This document shows positions 27,182 to 36,197 of a DNA stretch of 64,000 bases, one piece after another (the first letter of the stretch is position 1; every line of letters starts with the position of its first letter). The translations under genes and the position numbers were made by a program. The DNA lies in assembly GCA_017466345.1 (NCBI GenBank), contig JAFTUI010000007.1:114112-178111 (forward strand), given 5' to 3'. The notes under the pieces are model-generated. The model saw only the letters and a list, made by a program, of their open reading frames with translations. It ran no database searches and was not told where the DNA came from. This DNA is from Tidjanibacter sp. (GTDB lineage Bacteria; Bacteroidota; Bacteroidia; Bacteroidales; Rikenellaceae).

Positions 27182-27278
27182 TTTTGCCCTTCTCTACGGT
27201 GCTTTGTAAACTACAAAAATAGTCTTTTCAATTGAAAATTGAAAATTTTACGAATTGTGGTTTTGAATGCGCAAGAAT

Positions 27279-27309
27279 AAAAAAAATGCGAGCGCATTCT
27301 GCGCTCGCA
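27279..27309 (-). terminator. terminator downstream of dut and its family B copies
   Basis: On the minus strand TGCGAGCGCA (27309-27300) pairs perfectly with TGCGCTCGCA (27296-27287) around GAA, followed by T8. It ends the transcript that reads through dut and two family B copies. Confidence 0.85.
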
Positions 27310-27334
27310 CCTTAACTCTTAGCGAGTAACACAT

Positions 27335-27529
27335 CCGCTATATTTGTGAGCAGCAAGTAGCAGATTGGTGTGGTGCAAAATTTACCCACAAGATGCGCGA
27401 GTAGCGAGTAGCAGATTGTGGAGGAAATTTTGTGCCAAACAAGAAGGCGAGTCCGCAGTTTACTCTGGTGTAAATGAGGAACTCGCCTATCGCAGTGCGG
27501 TGCAAAATTTACCCGCAAGATGCACTCGC
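27335..27529 (-). repeat. family B 3' element copy 2, after dut
   Basis: It begins at the dut stop. The core hairpin (27487-27446, minus strand) is GGCGAGT, bulged T, CC, TC, ATTTAC, loop ACCAGA, GTAAAC, TGC, GG, ACTCGCC. A second, partial unit (AATCTGCTACTCGC, GGTAAATTTTGCACC) follows before the terminator. Both stems differ in sequence from copy 1 but pair fully. Confidence 0.82.
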
Positions 27530-27961
27530 CTATTTGCCGGTGCTGCCAAAACCTCCCGCACCTCGCGAAGTGTCGGAGAGTTCCACAGCCTCTTCCCACT
27601 CCACCTGAGCGTGCTGAGCCACAACAAGTTGAGCAATGCGCTCGCCATCGTTAATCGTAAAGTCTGCATTGGAAAGATTGGCGAGGATGACCTTCACTTC
27701 GCCACGGTAGTCGGCATCGACCGTACCGGGGGCATTGAGCACCGTAAGACCATACTTGGCAGCCAAGCCGCTACGGGGACGCACCTGCATCTCGTAGCCC
27801 GCAGGCAGTTCCACAAAGAGTCCCGTAGGCACAAGAGCCCTCTCCAAGGGGCGCAGAACGATGGGTTCCGAGAGGTTGGCGCGAACATCCATACCTGCCG
27901 AGAGGGGTGTTTCGTAGCGAGGCAGGGGATGGTGCGAATTGTTTATCACTTTCACTTTCAT
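27530..27961 (-). CDS. dut: dUTP diphosphatase (trimeric dUTPase)
   Basis: Hydrolyses dUTP to dUMP, keeping uracil out of DNA. The 143-residue protein has all five trimeric dUTPase motifs: AGMD (22-25), RSGLA (63-67), VDADYRGE (81-88) with the catalytic Asp, GERIAQ (106-111), and the C-terminal [10 protein letters not shown] (133-142). It follows the flippase gene by 24 bases on the same strand. The dCMP deaminase at 59001-59429 belongs to the same dUMP supply route. Confidence 0.97.
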   Translation of the reverse strand: MKVKVINNSHHPLPRYETPLSAGMDVRANLSEPIVLRPLERALVPTGLFVELPAGYEMQVRPRSGLAAKYGLTVLNAPGTVDADYRGEVKVILANLSNADFTINDGERIAQLVVAQHAQVEWEEAVELSDTSRGAGGFGSTGK

Positions 27962-27985
27962 AGCAAATTATGGTTTTTTTGAGGT

Positions 27986-29452
27986 TTATTTTCGGCGTAA
28001 AACGGAGCGCACAAGCCCGCCTACATTTATCCTCTCGCGCCTTACAGCAACGAGCAAAAAGGCAACGAGCAATACACTATTTGTGAGGTATTTAGCAACG
28101 GGTTGCAACTCGTTGGTAAGGAGCGACAATCCCCACAGTAGGGCAGCAAAGAGCACATAGAAGAGCATCCGCCTGAGGTTGTAGGGTGTGGGGCTATGGC
28201 GTTGGCAAAGGCGGTAGCTCACAATCACCATTGAGCACTCACAGATAAGCCTTGCAACAGCGGCACCAAGATAGCCCAGCGAGGGGACAAGCAGCACATT
28301 GAAAACGACCGTAAAGACCAAGCCCGTACCCGTAATCCAGATGGCATATTTTGTGGCTCCCGACTGCTTATACCAGAACGAGAGGTTGAGCACCACGCCA
28401 CTCAGAGCGTTGCTGATGAGGATTATCGGCAGCAGGTGCATACCCTCCCTGAAATCGGGACCAACAATGAGCGCAAAAAGGTCGCTAAACAGCGTGATAA
28501 ACAAGAAGATGGCAAGGCTCACTATCACAAAGAACTTCATCACCTCGGCAGAGGAGTTCTTGAACTCGTCCTTCTTGAATTCCGCCAAAAAGAAGGGCTC
28601 GGCGGCAAGTCGATACATCTGCGTGAAGAGCAGCATAACGACTCCTATTTTGACCACCGCACCATAAATTCCGAGTGCCGCAAGGCTCTCCTCGGCGGGC
28701 ATCAGGAATTTAATCATCTGGCGGTCTATAAACTCATTTGCAGTGCCCGCAATACCGCTCACAAGCAGTGGCAGGGAGTAGAGGAAGATGGTTTTGAGCC
28801 TCTTGCGCTCAATCTTCGGCGCCACGCCCCTGCACGAGAGGACAAGCAGCACAAAGGTAACTCCACTTGCCACCAGATTGGCAACAAAGGCATAGCCGGG
28901 GTCGGTGGCTGTCGGGAAGATATTAAAACACTCTGGTTGAGCGGTATAGAACCAAAGGCACAAGCCAATGTTGATGATGACCGATAGCAACCGTATGACC
29001 ACATAGCGCATCGCCCTACCCTCTTGGCGGAGGCGTGCAAAGGGTATGGCTCCCGCAACATCGAAGAAAATAATCGCACCCGTAATCCAGACGTATGGGG
29101 TGTTTTCGTAGCCCAAAGCCCTCGAAATGCCGTCCTCGAAGAGTAGTGTGGCGCACAAAAAGAGTGTGGCTGCCGCAAGCACCGCACCCCAAGTGGTGGC
29201 ATAGACACTCTTGCGTTCCACCTCGCCCTCGGCTTTGGAGGCAAAGCGGAAGTAGCCACTCTCCATACCCATCGTGAGTACCACCAAGGCAAAGGGAATA
29301 AGGGCGTAGATGTCAGTAATGACTCCATATTCTGCGGGAGTCATTATACGGGTGTAGTATGGCACCAAAAGGTAGTTGAGCAGTCGTGCCACCACGCTAC
29401 TGATACCATAGATTGCCACTTGCCCTGCAAGTTTCGATAGGTTTGCTGCCAT
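27986..29452 (-). CDS. polysaccharide flippase (Wzx/MVF-type)
   Basis: A 488-residue integral membrane protein with about 12-14 hydrophobic helices. It begins AGQVAIYGISSVVARLLNYLLVPYYTRIMTPAEYGVITDIYALIPF, the usual start of polysaccharide-export flippases of the MOP superfamily. Likely job: moving a lipid-linked sugar across the inner membrane. No glycosyltransferase genes are nearby, so the substrate is unknown. It lies between rlmN (15 bases) and dut. Confidence 0.88.
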   Translation of the reverse strand: MAANLSKLAGQVAIYGISSVVARLLNYLLVPYYTRIMTPAEYGVITDIYALIPFALVVLTMGMESGYFRFASKAEGEVERKSVYATTWGAVLAAATLFLCATLLFEDGISRALGYENTPYVWITGAIIFFDVAGAIPFARLRQEGRAMRYVVIRLLSVIINIGLCLWFYTAQPECFNIFPTATDPGYAFVANLVASGVTFVLLVLSCRGVAPKIERKRLKTIFLYSLPLLVSGIAGTANEFIDRQMIKFLMPAEESLAALGIYGAVVKIGVVMLLFTQMYRLAAEPFFLAEFKKDEFKNSSAEVMKFFVIVSLAIFLFITLFSDLFALIVGPDFREGMHLLPIILISNALSGVVLNLSFWYKQSGATKYAIWITGTGLVFTVVFNVLLVPSLGYLGAAVARLICECSMVIVSYRLCQRHSPTPYNLRRMLFYVLFAALLWGLSLLTNELQPVAKYLTNSVLLVAFLLVAVRRERINVGGLVRSVLRRK

Positions 29453-29467
29453 TGGATTCGTGTATGA

Positions 29468-30484
29468 TTATTTGCGCCCTGCCTCGCCCGAGAGCAAGCC
29501 ACAAGCGGCTTTTATATCCTCACCACGCGAAGCGCGGATGGTTGTCATAATGCCCTTGCGAGTGAGTGTGTCGCGGAAGCGTATCATCTTCTCGCCATCG
29601 GGACTGACGTAGGGCGAGTCGGGGATGGCGTGGAAGCGTATGAGGTTGATGCGGCATTTGAGCCCATCCAGAAGGCGGCAAAGTTCCTTAATGTGTTCTG
29701 CCGAGTCGTTCATATCTTTCAGGACAATATACTCAAAACTCACCCTCCGCTGGTGCGAAAAGTCATATTGTTTGAGCAGTGCGACAACCTCCCTTATGGG
29801 GAAAGCCTTCTCTACGGGCATAATCTCTCGGCGCTGCTCAGAGAAGGGGTTGTGGAGCGATACGGCAAGGTGCACCTGCGACTCTTCGAGGAAGCGTTTG
29901 AGGTTGGGAATAACACCAACTGTCGAAAGCGTAACCCTCGTGGGACTCCACGCAAAACCCCACGCCGAGGTCATAACCTCCAACGCCCTCAGCACGTTGT
30001 CGGGGTTGTCCAAAGGCTCGCCCATACCCATCAGCACCACATTCGTAATCCTCTCTCGCTCAGGCAGTGAGCATATCTGATTAAGAATCTCTGCCACCGA
30101 GAGGTCGCCGTGATAGCCACCTCTGCCCGTGAAGCAGAACTTACATCCCATCTTGCAACCTGCCTGCGAGGAGATGCAGAGCGTAGCCCTATCGCCATCG
30201 GGGATGAAGGCACTCTCGATGCGCTGTCCGCCAGCGACCACAAAGATGTATTTCTTGGTGCCGTCACTGCTCTCGGCAACACTCACCGGAGCACTCGTTC
30301 CGAGCGAATAACGCTCGGCAAGGGCTTTGCGCCCCGCCAGAGAGATGTTTGTCATCTCGTCAAACGAGGTTGCACCTTTCTTGTACATCCACTCGGCAAG
30401 TTGAGTGGCGGCAAACTTGGGCAGTCCCACGCACTGTGCAACCTCTCTCAACTCCTCTATATTTTTACCTAAAAGTGCCTCCAT
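29468..30484 (-). CDS. rlmN: 23S rRNA A2503/tRNA A37 C2-methyltransferase RlmN
   Basis: Radical-SAM enzyme that methylates C2 of A2503 in 23S rRNA and A37 in some tRNAs. The 338-residue protein has the 4Fe-4S triad Cys110, Cys114 and Cys117 (CKMGCKFC) and a C-terminal Cys328 (AACGLL) for the methyl transfer pair. GMGEPLDN and LKDMNDS are family blocks. The -7 box ends 4 bases before the ATG, so the mRNA may be leaderless. Confidence 0.96.
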   Translation of the reverse strand: MEALLGKNIEELREVAQCVGLPKFAATQLAEWMYKKGATSFDEMTNISLAGRKALAERYSLGTSAPVSVAESSDGTKKYIFVVAGGQRIESAFIPDGDRATLCISSQAGCKMGCKFCFTGRGGYHGDLSVAEILNQICSLPERERITNVVLMGMGEPLDNPDNVLRALEVMTSAWGFAWSPTRVTLSTVGVIPNLKRFLEESQVHLAVSLHNPFSEQRREIMPVEKAFPIREVVALLKQYDFSHQRRVSFEYIVLKDMNDSAEHIKELCRLLDGLKCRINLIRFHAIPDSPYVSPDGEKMIRFRDTLTRKGIMTTIRASRGEDIKAACGLLSGEAGRK

Positions 30485-30488
30485 ATTG

Positions 30489-30496
30489 CAAAGATA
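30489..30496 (-). promoter_or_regulatory. -7 box almost touching the rlmN start
   Basis: On the minus strand TATCTTTG (30496-30489) is a perfect TAnnTTTG box. Only 4 bases lie between it and the rlmN ATG (30484). The usual start of transcription would fall on or next to the start codon. Confidence 0.65.
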
Positions 30497-30606
30497 GGGT
30501 CATCTTGTGAAAAAAAGAAAGTTTTGGAGAATTGTTTTCGTCTGCAACGAGAAAAATAAGGTACGTTTGCGCCAAAATGTACCTTATTTTTCATCCCTAA
30601 AAATCG

Positions 30607-31197
30607 TTATATATTGCTATGCTTAAATCGTTTAGCGAACTTTTCGACCAACCAAACAACAAACCCACCAACCAATGCTCCCAAAATCAGCCCAAAGAGC
30701 ACTTGCGAGAGGAAGTGAGCGCCTAAATAGATGCGCGAATAGCCTACCAAAAGCACCCACAGCGGCATCAGCCACCAATAGAGTTTTGAGTGGTGCAGAG
30801 CCCCCGCTCCAACAATCACAAAGATAGACATTGTGGTTGCTGCGTGGGCGGAAATTGTGCCATAGCGACCTCCAACATAGAAGTATTCCTTGATGGGATT
30901 CCAAACAAGGTGCAGTTGCTCCTTCACACCCTCCACCCTATTGGGACGCAGCATTTGGTAGGTCTCCTTGAAGTAGTTGCATATTTGGTCACTGAGGGCA
31001 ACACCCAGCACCACCGCCAACAATATGACGAGCATATAGCGCCATCCCCACTTGCGGTATGTGAGCCACAAGAGGAGTGTGTAGAGTGGTGCCCAAGTGA
31101 GCCTCTCGGAGGCAAGCCACATCAGCCTATCCACCACCACTCCGCCATCGAAGTTGAGCCAGAGAGTGGCACTATGGTCTATTGTTGTGAAATTCAT
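30607..31197 (-). CDS. PAP2-family membrane phosphatase
   Basis: A 196-residue protein with five or six membrane helices. The PAP2 phosphatase motifs are KETYQMLRP (motif 1), SAHAATTMS (motif 2, with the active His) and SRIYLGAHFLSQVLFG (motif 3). In motif 3 the usual Asp four residues after His is Gln. Family members dephosphorylate undecaprenyl pyrophosphate, phosphatidic acid or lipid A; the substrate cannot be told here. It stands 51 bases downstream of the metallopeptidase gene. Confidence 0.85.
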   Translation of the reverse strand: MNFTTIDHSATLWLNFDGGVVVDRLMWLASERLTWAPLYTLLLWLTYRKWGWRYMLVILLAVVLGVALSDQICNYFKETYQMLRPNRVEGVKEQLHLVWNPIKEYFYVGGRYGTISAHAATTMSIFVIVGAGALHHSKLYWWLMPLWVLLVGYSRIYLGAHFLSQVLFGLILGALVGGFVVWLVEKFAKRFKHSNI

Positions 31198-31248
31198 CTA
31201 TCTGTGTTTGGGTTAGAGTGTTTTGTGTTGTGATATTGCGTGGGCAAC

Positions 31249-31926
31249 TTAGTCGTTATCCCTTGCAAAGCCCAAGTAGTAGAGCAGGGTAGCAATGGCA
31301 CTCAGCGCAGCCACAAGGTAGGTGCGAGCAGCCCAGCGGAGCGACACCGTAGCACCCCTCATCTGCTCAGGGGCGAGCACGCCACTATTTTCGAGCCACG
31401 CGAGGGCACGATTTGAGGCGTTATACTCCACGGGGAGGGTAACAATCGAGAAGAGTGCCGAGGCGGCAATCATAGCTATACCCACCCAGAAAATTGCAGG
31501 GAAGGAGTTGAGCAGCACAATGCCCAAGATGATAACCCAAGTCGAGAGTGACGAGGAGAACTGGATGATGGGCACCAGAGCCGAGCGGAGCCTCAGAGGT
31601 GCGTAGCCCATAGCGTGTTGTACTGCGTGACCGCACTCGTGTGCAGCCACAGCAGCGGCAGCAATTGAGGCACTCGCATAGACGCTCTCGCTGAGGTTTA
31701 CGGTGCGGGTTGAGGGGTTGTAGTGGTCGGTAAGATGTCCGCGTGTGGCGACAACCTTCACATCATAGATGCCGTGGTCGCGCAGCATCTTCTCAGCCAC
31801 ATCCTTGCCCGTAAATCCACCGGGGAAGGCAACGCGCGAATACTTCCTAAACACCGATTGGAGCCTTGCCTGCACAACCATACCGACAACGGCTATCACA
31901 ATTATCAAAAAATACGATACGTTCAT
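31249..31926 (-). CDS. membrane zinc metallopeptidase (YugP type)
   Basis: A 225-residue membrane protein. The zinc motif HECGH lies at 96-100, after an N-terminal helix, and three hydrophobic helices follow. The PSTRTVNLSESVYASASIAAAAVAAHECGHAVQH context is diagnostic for this neutral zinc metallopeptidase family. Its role is probably membrane-protein quality control, and the target is unknown. It lies between the SDR gene (48 bases) and the PAP2 gene. Confidence 0.9.
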   Translation of the reverse strand: MNVSYFLIIVIAVVGMVVQARLQSVFRKYSRVAFPGGFTGKDVAEKMLRDHGIYDVKVVATRGHLTDHYNPSTRTVNLSESVYASASIAAAAVAAHECGHAVQHAMGYAPLRLRSALVPIIQFSSSLSTWVIILGIVLLNSFPAIFWVGIAMIAASALFSIVTLPVEYNASNRALAWLENSGVLAPEQMRGATVSLRWAARTYLVAALSAIATLLYYLGFARDND

Positions 31927-31974
31927 TTTTTATCTATTTATTGGTCCTCCCTAAGAACGCAATCGGAGGGGTTT

Positions 31975-32739
31975 CTATTGTTCGAGGAATTTGTAGTAAG
32001 AGTCTGCCTGAGCGGTAGGCGTGAGGACTATCTCGCTGATGTTGACGTGCGAAGGTTGCATAACAGCCCACACGATAGCCTCGGCAACATCCTCGCCCGT
32101 AAGGGGTTTTAGCCCTTTGTAGACGCCATCGGCACGCTCCCTATCACCGTGGAAGCGCACGACCGAGAACTCGGTTTCGACCATTCCGGGGCGTATCTCC
32201 GTAACGCGAATGCGGTGTCGGAGCAGGTCGATGCGCATACCGTGCGAAAGAGCGTGTACGGCGTGTTTGGTGGCGCAATAGACATTGCCATTCTCGTAGA
32301 CCTGAGTGCCAGCCGTGGAGCCGAGATTGACAATGTGACCACCCTCGCCCCTTGCAATCATACGGTTCGACACTGCACGAGTGATGTACAACAAACCCTT
32401 GACATTGGTGTCTATCATAGCGTTCCAGTCGGAGGATGCGCCCTCGTTCAGGTGCTCCAAGCCCGATGCCAAGCCCGCATTGTTGACCAAGATGTCGATA
32501 TTGGCGAACTTTTCGGGCAGTGCTGCGAGTGCCGCCTCGCACATAGCCTCGTCCCTCACATCAAACGATGCCACGCACACCTCGGCACCAAACTGCTCTT
32601 TGAGTTCGGCTTTGAGCGCTGCCAGACGTTCGCTACGGCGACCTGTGATGATAATTTTATACCCCTCTTCGGCAAAAGCCCTTGCTGTTGCTTCGCCAAT
32701 GCCAGAGGTTGCTCCTGTGATTAAAACTACTTTACTCAT
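31975..32739 (-). CDS. short-chain dehydrogenase (YdfG-like)
   Basis: NAD(P)-dependent SDR of 254 residues. It has TGATSGIG (8-15) for the cofactor, NNAG (86-89), Ser141 and the YCATK pair with Tyr154 and Lys158. The sequence resembles YdfG, which oxidises L-allo-threonine and related 3-hydroxy acids; this is a family-level guess. I chose the ATG at 32739 (MSKVVLITG); the frame runs open to 32964, but that part overlaps the divergent permease gene. Confidence 0.9.
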   Translation of the reverse strand: MSKVVLITGATSGIGEATARAFAEEGYKIIITGRRSERLAALKAELKEQFGAEVCVASFDVRDEAMCEAALAALPEKFANIDILVNNAGLASGLEHLNEGASSDWNAMIDTNVKGLLYITRAVSNRMIARGEGGHIVNLGSTAGTQVYENGNVYCATKHAVHALSHGMRIDLLRHRIRVTEIRPGMVETEFSVVRFHGDRERADGVYKGLKPLTGEDVAEAIVWAVMQPSHVNISEIVLTPTAQADSYYKFLEQ

Positions 32740-32793
32740 TCCTGTTTTTGTTAATTTGTCTATTTTCTGATGGTAAATATACCGTTTTTTTCG

Positions 32794-32801
32794 TACTTTT
32801 G
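32794..32801 (+). promoter_or_regulatory. -7 box for the FtsX permease/LEA/SPOR gene set
   Basis: TACTTTTG matches TAnnTTTG and lies 20 bases before the ATG at 32822. No good -33 element is visible. Confidence 0.55.
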
Positions 32802-32821
32802 AGCCGACACAAGCAAAAAAG

Positions 32822-34066
32822 ATGGCACGAGAGAGAGTAGAACTATTTTTGGCGAGCCGAATAGCCCCCAAAAAGGGCGAGCGAAGTGGTGCGATGACGG
32901 GCATTGCTCGGCTTTGTGTTGCCATTTGTTTTGCGGTGATGTTGGTTGCTCTATCTGTCATCACGGGCTTCGAGGTGGCTATGCACGAGAAGCTTACGGG
33001 TATGGATGCGCATATAACGGTTGAGCCGAGCAGCAGCCACTACACGCTCGACAACACCCCCCTCACGCTCAATCCCGAATTTGAGCAGCGCGTGGCAACC
33101 TTCGACCACTTCCGCTCCATTGCACCTTTTGCATCCCGCGCAGGTATCATAAAGAGCAACACCGCGATGCAGGGAGCCTACCTGAGAGGTGTGGAGGAGC
33201 ACTACGATTCGCTCTTCTTCCGCTCGGTGCTCATCGAGGGCTCACTACCTCGCATCGGCACCCCAGAGCGCAAGAAGGATATTCTCCTATCCCAAACCCT
33301 TGCCAAACTCTTGGAAGTGGAGGTGGGCGACAAGGTGGAGTTTGTCTTTAACTCGCCCGATAGCCCCATAAGGCGCGATGCCTACAAAGTGTCGGGCATC
33401 TACTCTACGGGGATGTCATCTATGGAGCAGAACCTCACAATTACAGATATTCGCAACGTGCAACGCCTCGGCGGTTGGGGGGAGCACCAGGTGTCGGGCT
33501 ATATGATTATGGCAGATAGCTTCGATGGTGTCGAGGAGCTTTGTGGCAATGTGCGTGCCGAGGGGTATATGATGGGGGGCGAGGAGATGTGGCGCACGCT
33601 CAGCATTGCCGACAACTACCCCCAAATCTTCGATTGGCTCGCCACACACGACATCAACGGGGCGGTTATTATCATAATTATGTTGGCTGTGGCTCTGCTG
33701 AATATGGTTTCGGCACTGCTGATTATCATCTTCGAGCGCATCCGCACCATCGGCACCCTCAAAGCACTCGGTATGCGCAATGGCAGTGTGCAGCGAGTAT
33801 TTTTGATTTGCGGAGTGAGAATAGTCCTAAGGGGTATGTTGTGGGGCAACCTTATTGGTGGCGCGCTACTTATCATTCAGCACCTTACGGGCTTTGTTGC
33901 GCTCGATGCAGAGGCATACCTACTCTCGGCGGTGCCCGTAGGTTTCGAGTGGGGATGGTGGCTTGGGCTCAACATACTGCTGCCCGTTGTGCTGCTCCTG
34001 CTGATGATGATACCCGTAGCGATAACTTCGCGCATACGCCCCGACCAAACACTTAAATATCAATAG
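32822..34066 (+). CDS. FtsX/LolE-type ABC transporter permease
   Basis: A 414-residue permease and paralogue of the protein at 20063-21313. It shows an N-terminal helix (ICFAVMLVALSVITGFEVAMHEKL), a periplasmic domain (about 55-270), then helices including MLAVALLNMVSALLIIIFERIRTIGTLKALGMRNGSVQRVF, the FtsX signature loop. Likely a subunit of a LolCDE- or MacB-like transporter. No ATPase gene is beside it. Two small envelope-protein genes follow closely on the same strand. Confidence 0.85.
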   Translation: MARERVELFLASRIAPKKGERSGAMTGIARLCVAICFAVMLVALSVITGFEVAMHEKLTGMDAHITVEPSSSHYTLDNTPLTLNPEFEQRVATFDHFRSIAPFASRAGIIKSNTAMQGAYLRGVEEHYDSLFFRSVLIEGSLPRIGTPERKKDILLSQTLAKLLEVEVGDKVEFVFNSPDSPIRRDAYKVSGIYSTGMSSMEQNLTITDIRNVQRLGGWGEHQVSGYMIMADSFDGVEELCGNVRAEGYMMGGEEMWRTLSIADNYPQIFDWLATHDINGAVIIIIMLAVALLNMVSALLIIIFERIRTIGTLKALGMRNGSVQRVFLICGVRIVLRGMLWGNLIGGALLIIQHLTGFVALDAEAYLLSAVPVGFEWGWWLGLNILLPVVLLLLMMIPVAITSRIRPDQTLKYQ

Positions 34067-34075
34067 TTTACCGCA

Positions 34076-34570
34076 ATGAGGAGAGTCCTAAGATACACAA
34101 CAATGGTTTTGGCAGTGGCGATAACTTCGCTGCTGGCGGGGTGCAACTTCATTTCGCTCAACAGTTTTGTGCTCAAAGAGGCAAAAATTCTCTCCTTCGA
34201 CCTCTCAAAGGGGGCTGTGGTGGAGATGACCATCGAAAACAAGTCGCTCTTCAAAGTTACAGTTCTGGGGGGCGAGCTTGCTGCCGACCTCAAAGGCGAC
34301 CCCATAGGCGAGGTTTTTATGAAACATCCCGTTGTACTACCCCGCAAATCTACCACAACCGTTAGGCTCGATGTGGGCTTGCGCTTTGCCTCGCCACTTG
34401 CCGCCCTCAAAGCACTCGGAGTCCTCACATCTTCGCCCGAAAGCCTAATGATTTCGGGCTACGGAGAGGGTAAAATTTGGTTCTTCAAGAAGCGTTACGA
34501 GAGGCGAGATGTGCCCATTTCCAAATTTATCAGTATCTTTGGCGAGCCTAAGGAGTATTTGAACAACTAA
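34076..34570 (+). CDS. LEA-like lipoprotein
   Basis: A 164-residue protein with a lipobox (TSLLAGC, Cys22) after an N-terminal helix. The mature domain (LSFDLSKGAVVEMTIENKSLFKVTVLGGELAADLKGDPIGEV) has the pattern of a water-stress/LEA type 2 beta-sandwich. No enzymatic motif. It starts 9 bases after the permease stop and lies in an apparent three-gene operon, so it may be an envelope partner of that permease. Family assignment is tentative. Confidence 0.6.
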   Translation: MRRVLRYTTMVLAVAITSLLAGCNFISLNSFVLKEAKILSFDLSKGAVVEMTIENKSLFKVTVLGGELAADLKGDPIGEVFMKHPVVLPRKSTTTVRLDVGLRFASPLAALKALGVLTSSPESLMISGYGEGKIWFFKKRYERRDVPISKFISIFGEPKEYLNN

Positions 34571-34589
34571 ACAAAACCGACAAAAAAGA

Positions 34590-35168
34590 ATGAAGAGGTA
34601 TCTATTATATGTGGTCTTGTCGTTGGTGGCAAGTATAATCTCGCTCAATGCTATGGGGCAACAGCTCGGAGGTTTTGAGCAGAGGCTCTCGGAGCCCGAC
34701 TCGCTGAGTGGCGCACGCTCGAATGTAACCATCCATTTCAGTGCCGAAGAGGCAATGGAGAAGTACAACACCCAGACCTCGCCCAAAGAGAGTTATCAGG
34801 GCTATCGCATCCGCATCTTTGCGAGCAACAACCAGACCGCACGCACCGATGCCGAAGCAGCCATCGAACTCTTCAAGCAGAACTACGCAGTTCCCGTCTA
34901 TTTTGCCTACGAGAACCCATACTTTCTTGTAACTTGTGGCAACTGCCTTACTCACGAAGAGGCTATCATACTCCTCTCGAAGGTTAGGATACACTTCCCT
35001 AAGGCATTCATTGTGATGTGCGAAATTCCCGCCCAGGAGCTACTCTACTTCCACCAACCCCAAGCAGAAGAGGTTGCCAAAGAAGAACCCACAGAGGTGC
35101 AGAGCACTGAGGAGAAGACAGCACCCACACAAGAAACAGAGGTTCAGCAGAGCGAGCCCCTACAATAA
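34590..35168 (+). CDS. SPOR-like periplasmic protein
   Basis: A 192-residue protein with a signal peptide (to about MGQQ, residue 25). The middle part, YRIRIFASNNQTARTDAEAAIELFKQNYAVPVYFAYENPYFLVTCGNCLTHEEA, has the layout of a SPOR domain, which binds denuded peptidoglycan. After about residue 155 a Glu/Thr/Gln-rich acidic tail follows. It is the third gene of the set after the permease and the LEA-like lipoprotein. Confidence 0.65.
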   Translation: MKRYLLYVVLSLVASIISLNAMGQQLGGFEQRLSEPDSLSGARSNVTIHFSAEEAMEKYNTQTSPKESYQGYRIRIFASNNQTARTDAEAAIELFKQNYAVPVYFAYENPYFLVTCGNCLTHEEAIILLSKVRIHFPKAFIVMCEIPAQELLYFHQPQAEEVAKEEPTEVQSTEEKTAPTQETEVQQSEPLQ

Positions 35169-35237
35169 CCCACCCCGCTTCATTGGCAGAAAATCTTTCG
35201 TATTGGTATTGAGATGTAGCACCATAGAGAAGATGCT

Positions 35238-36185
35238 CTATGGTTGTGCGTGTGTATTGCGCCACTCCGTAGGGGTCTGCCCCGTATAGCGGCGGAAGTA
35301 ACGACAGAAAAACGATGGGGTTGCGAAATAGAGCCTTTCGGCTATCTCGCTCGATGTCAGCTCCGTACAAGCAAGCATCCTCTGGGCAACAACAATAAGC
35401 GCACCGGCAATCATCGACAAAGGTGTCTCCCCTGTAACCTTCTTCACAATAGCAGCAAAACGCTTTGGTGTGAGATTAAATTGGGAGGCATAGTACTCCA
35501 CATCGCGATGCTCAAAAGTGCTTGTCGCAAGCATAGATCTGAACTCCTCAACAATACGCTCATTCGGGGTCTGTTCTTGTGCCTCGAAGTTGTGGCGCAG
35601 AAGCATATCCGACAACTCATCGTGCAACACTCGCAAAATACCCAAGTCCAACTCCTCGCGGCGTGAGTTGTGGGGATTGTGGAGGGAGTTTTTGGCATAG
35701 TCGAATAGCGAGAGCAGCGTTTTCAACTCGCTTTCGCTAAGCGTTAGCACAGGTGTGGCAACAATCTGTGGATAGTTTGACGCAATACTATTATGGGTTG
35801 CCTGAGGGTTGATGTGGCCCACCAACGTAGAAGCCTCGAAGTCGTGGGAAGATGAGCTAAATCGGCAAAAGGTGTTTGAAAAGACCAACAACAACTGCCC
35901 CTCTTCGAGCGTGTGGTTGCGTCCCCCAACCATAGCAGTACAACTACCTTTGCGGCAGAGCCACACCAACACCGCATCTTCTATCAAGACCGAACGATCG
36001 AAGGTATTACCCCATAGGGTATCTTCTGCACACAAGTCGAGAAGACAAATCCTCGGCCCTTGTGGCAGGCCAAGACTTTTAGTTATAAAGTCAAAAGTAA
36101 CGCGCCTACCGGTCTTATCTTGTGTTATGTTCTCCTTTTGCGTTGGGTGTTCCATCGTACAACTCTTTTTTAGGGGGGGCATCAT
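35238..36185 (-). CDS. AraC-family transcriptional regulator
   Basis: A 315-residue protein with an N-terminal sensor half and a C-terminal AraC/XylS pair of helix-turn-helix units (about 215-310; SEIAERLYFATPSFFCRYFRRYTGQTPTEWR is the second). An ATG at 36155 (MEHPTQKEN) is a good alternative start that avoids the odd MMPPLKKSC lead. The gene begins 12 bases after atpG on the same strand, so it may be read from the ATP synthase transcript. Its targets are not evident, and no sugar-use genes are nearby. Confidence 0.85.
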   Translation of the reverse strand: MMPPLKKSCTMEHPTQKENITQDKTGRRVTFDFITKSLGLPQGPRICLLDLCAEDTLWGNTFDRSVLIEDAVLVWLCRKGSCTAMVGGRNHTLEEGQLLLVFSNTFCRFSSSSHDFEASTLVGHINPQATHNSIASNYPQIVATPVLTLSESELKTLLSLFDYAKNSLHNPHNSRREELDLGILRVLHDELSDMLLRHNFEAQEQTPNERIVEEFRSMLATSTFEHRDVEYYASQFNLTPKRFAAIVKKVTGETPLSMIAGALIVVAQRMLACTELTSSEIAERLYFATPSFFCRYFRRYTGQTPTEWRNTHAQP

Positions 36186-36197
36186 TACCCTTTCCCT

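Noticed and set aside
35238-36185. AraC regulator as part of the ATP synthase machinery
   Set aside because: It follows atpG closely, but the domain content gives no link; co-transcription is possible and a functional tie is unsupported.
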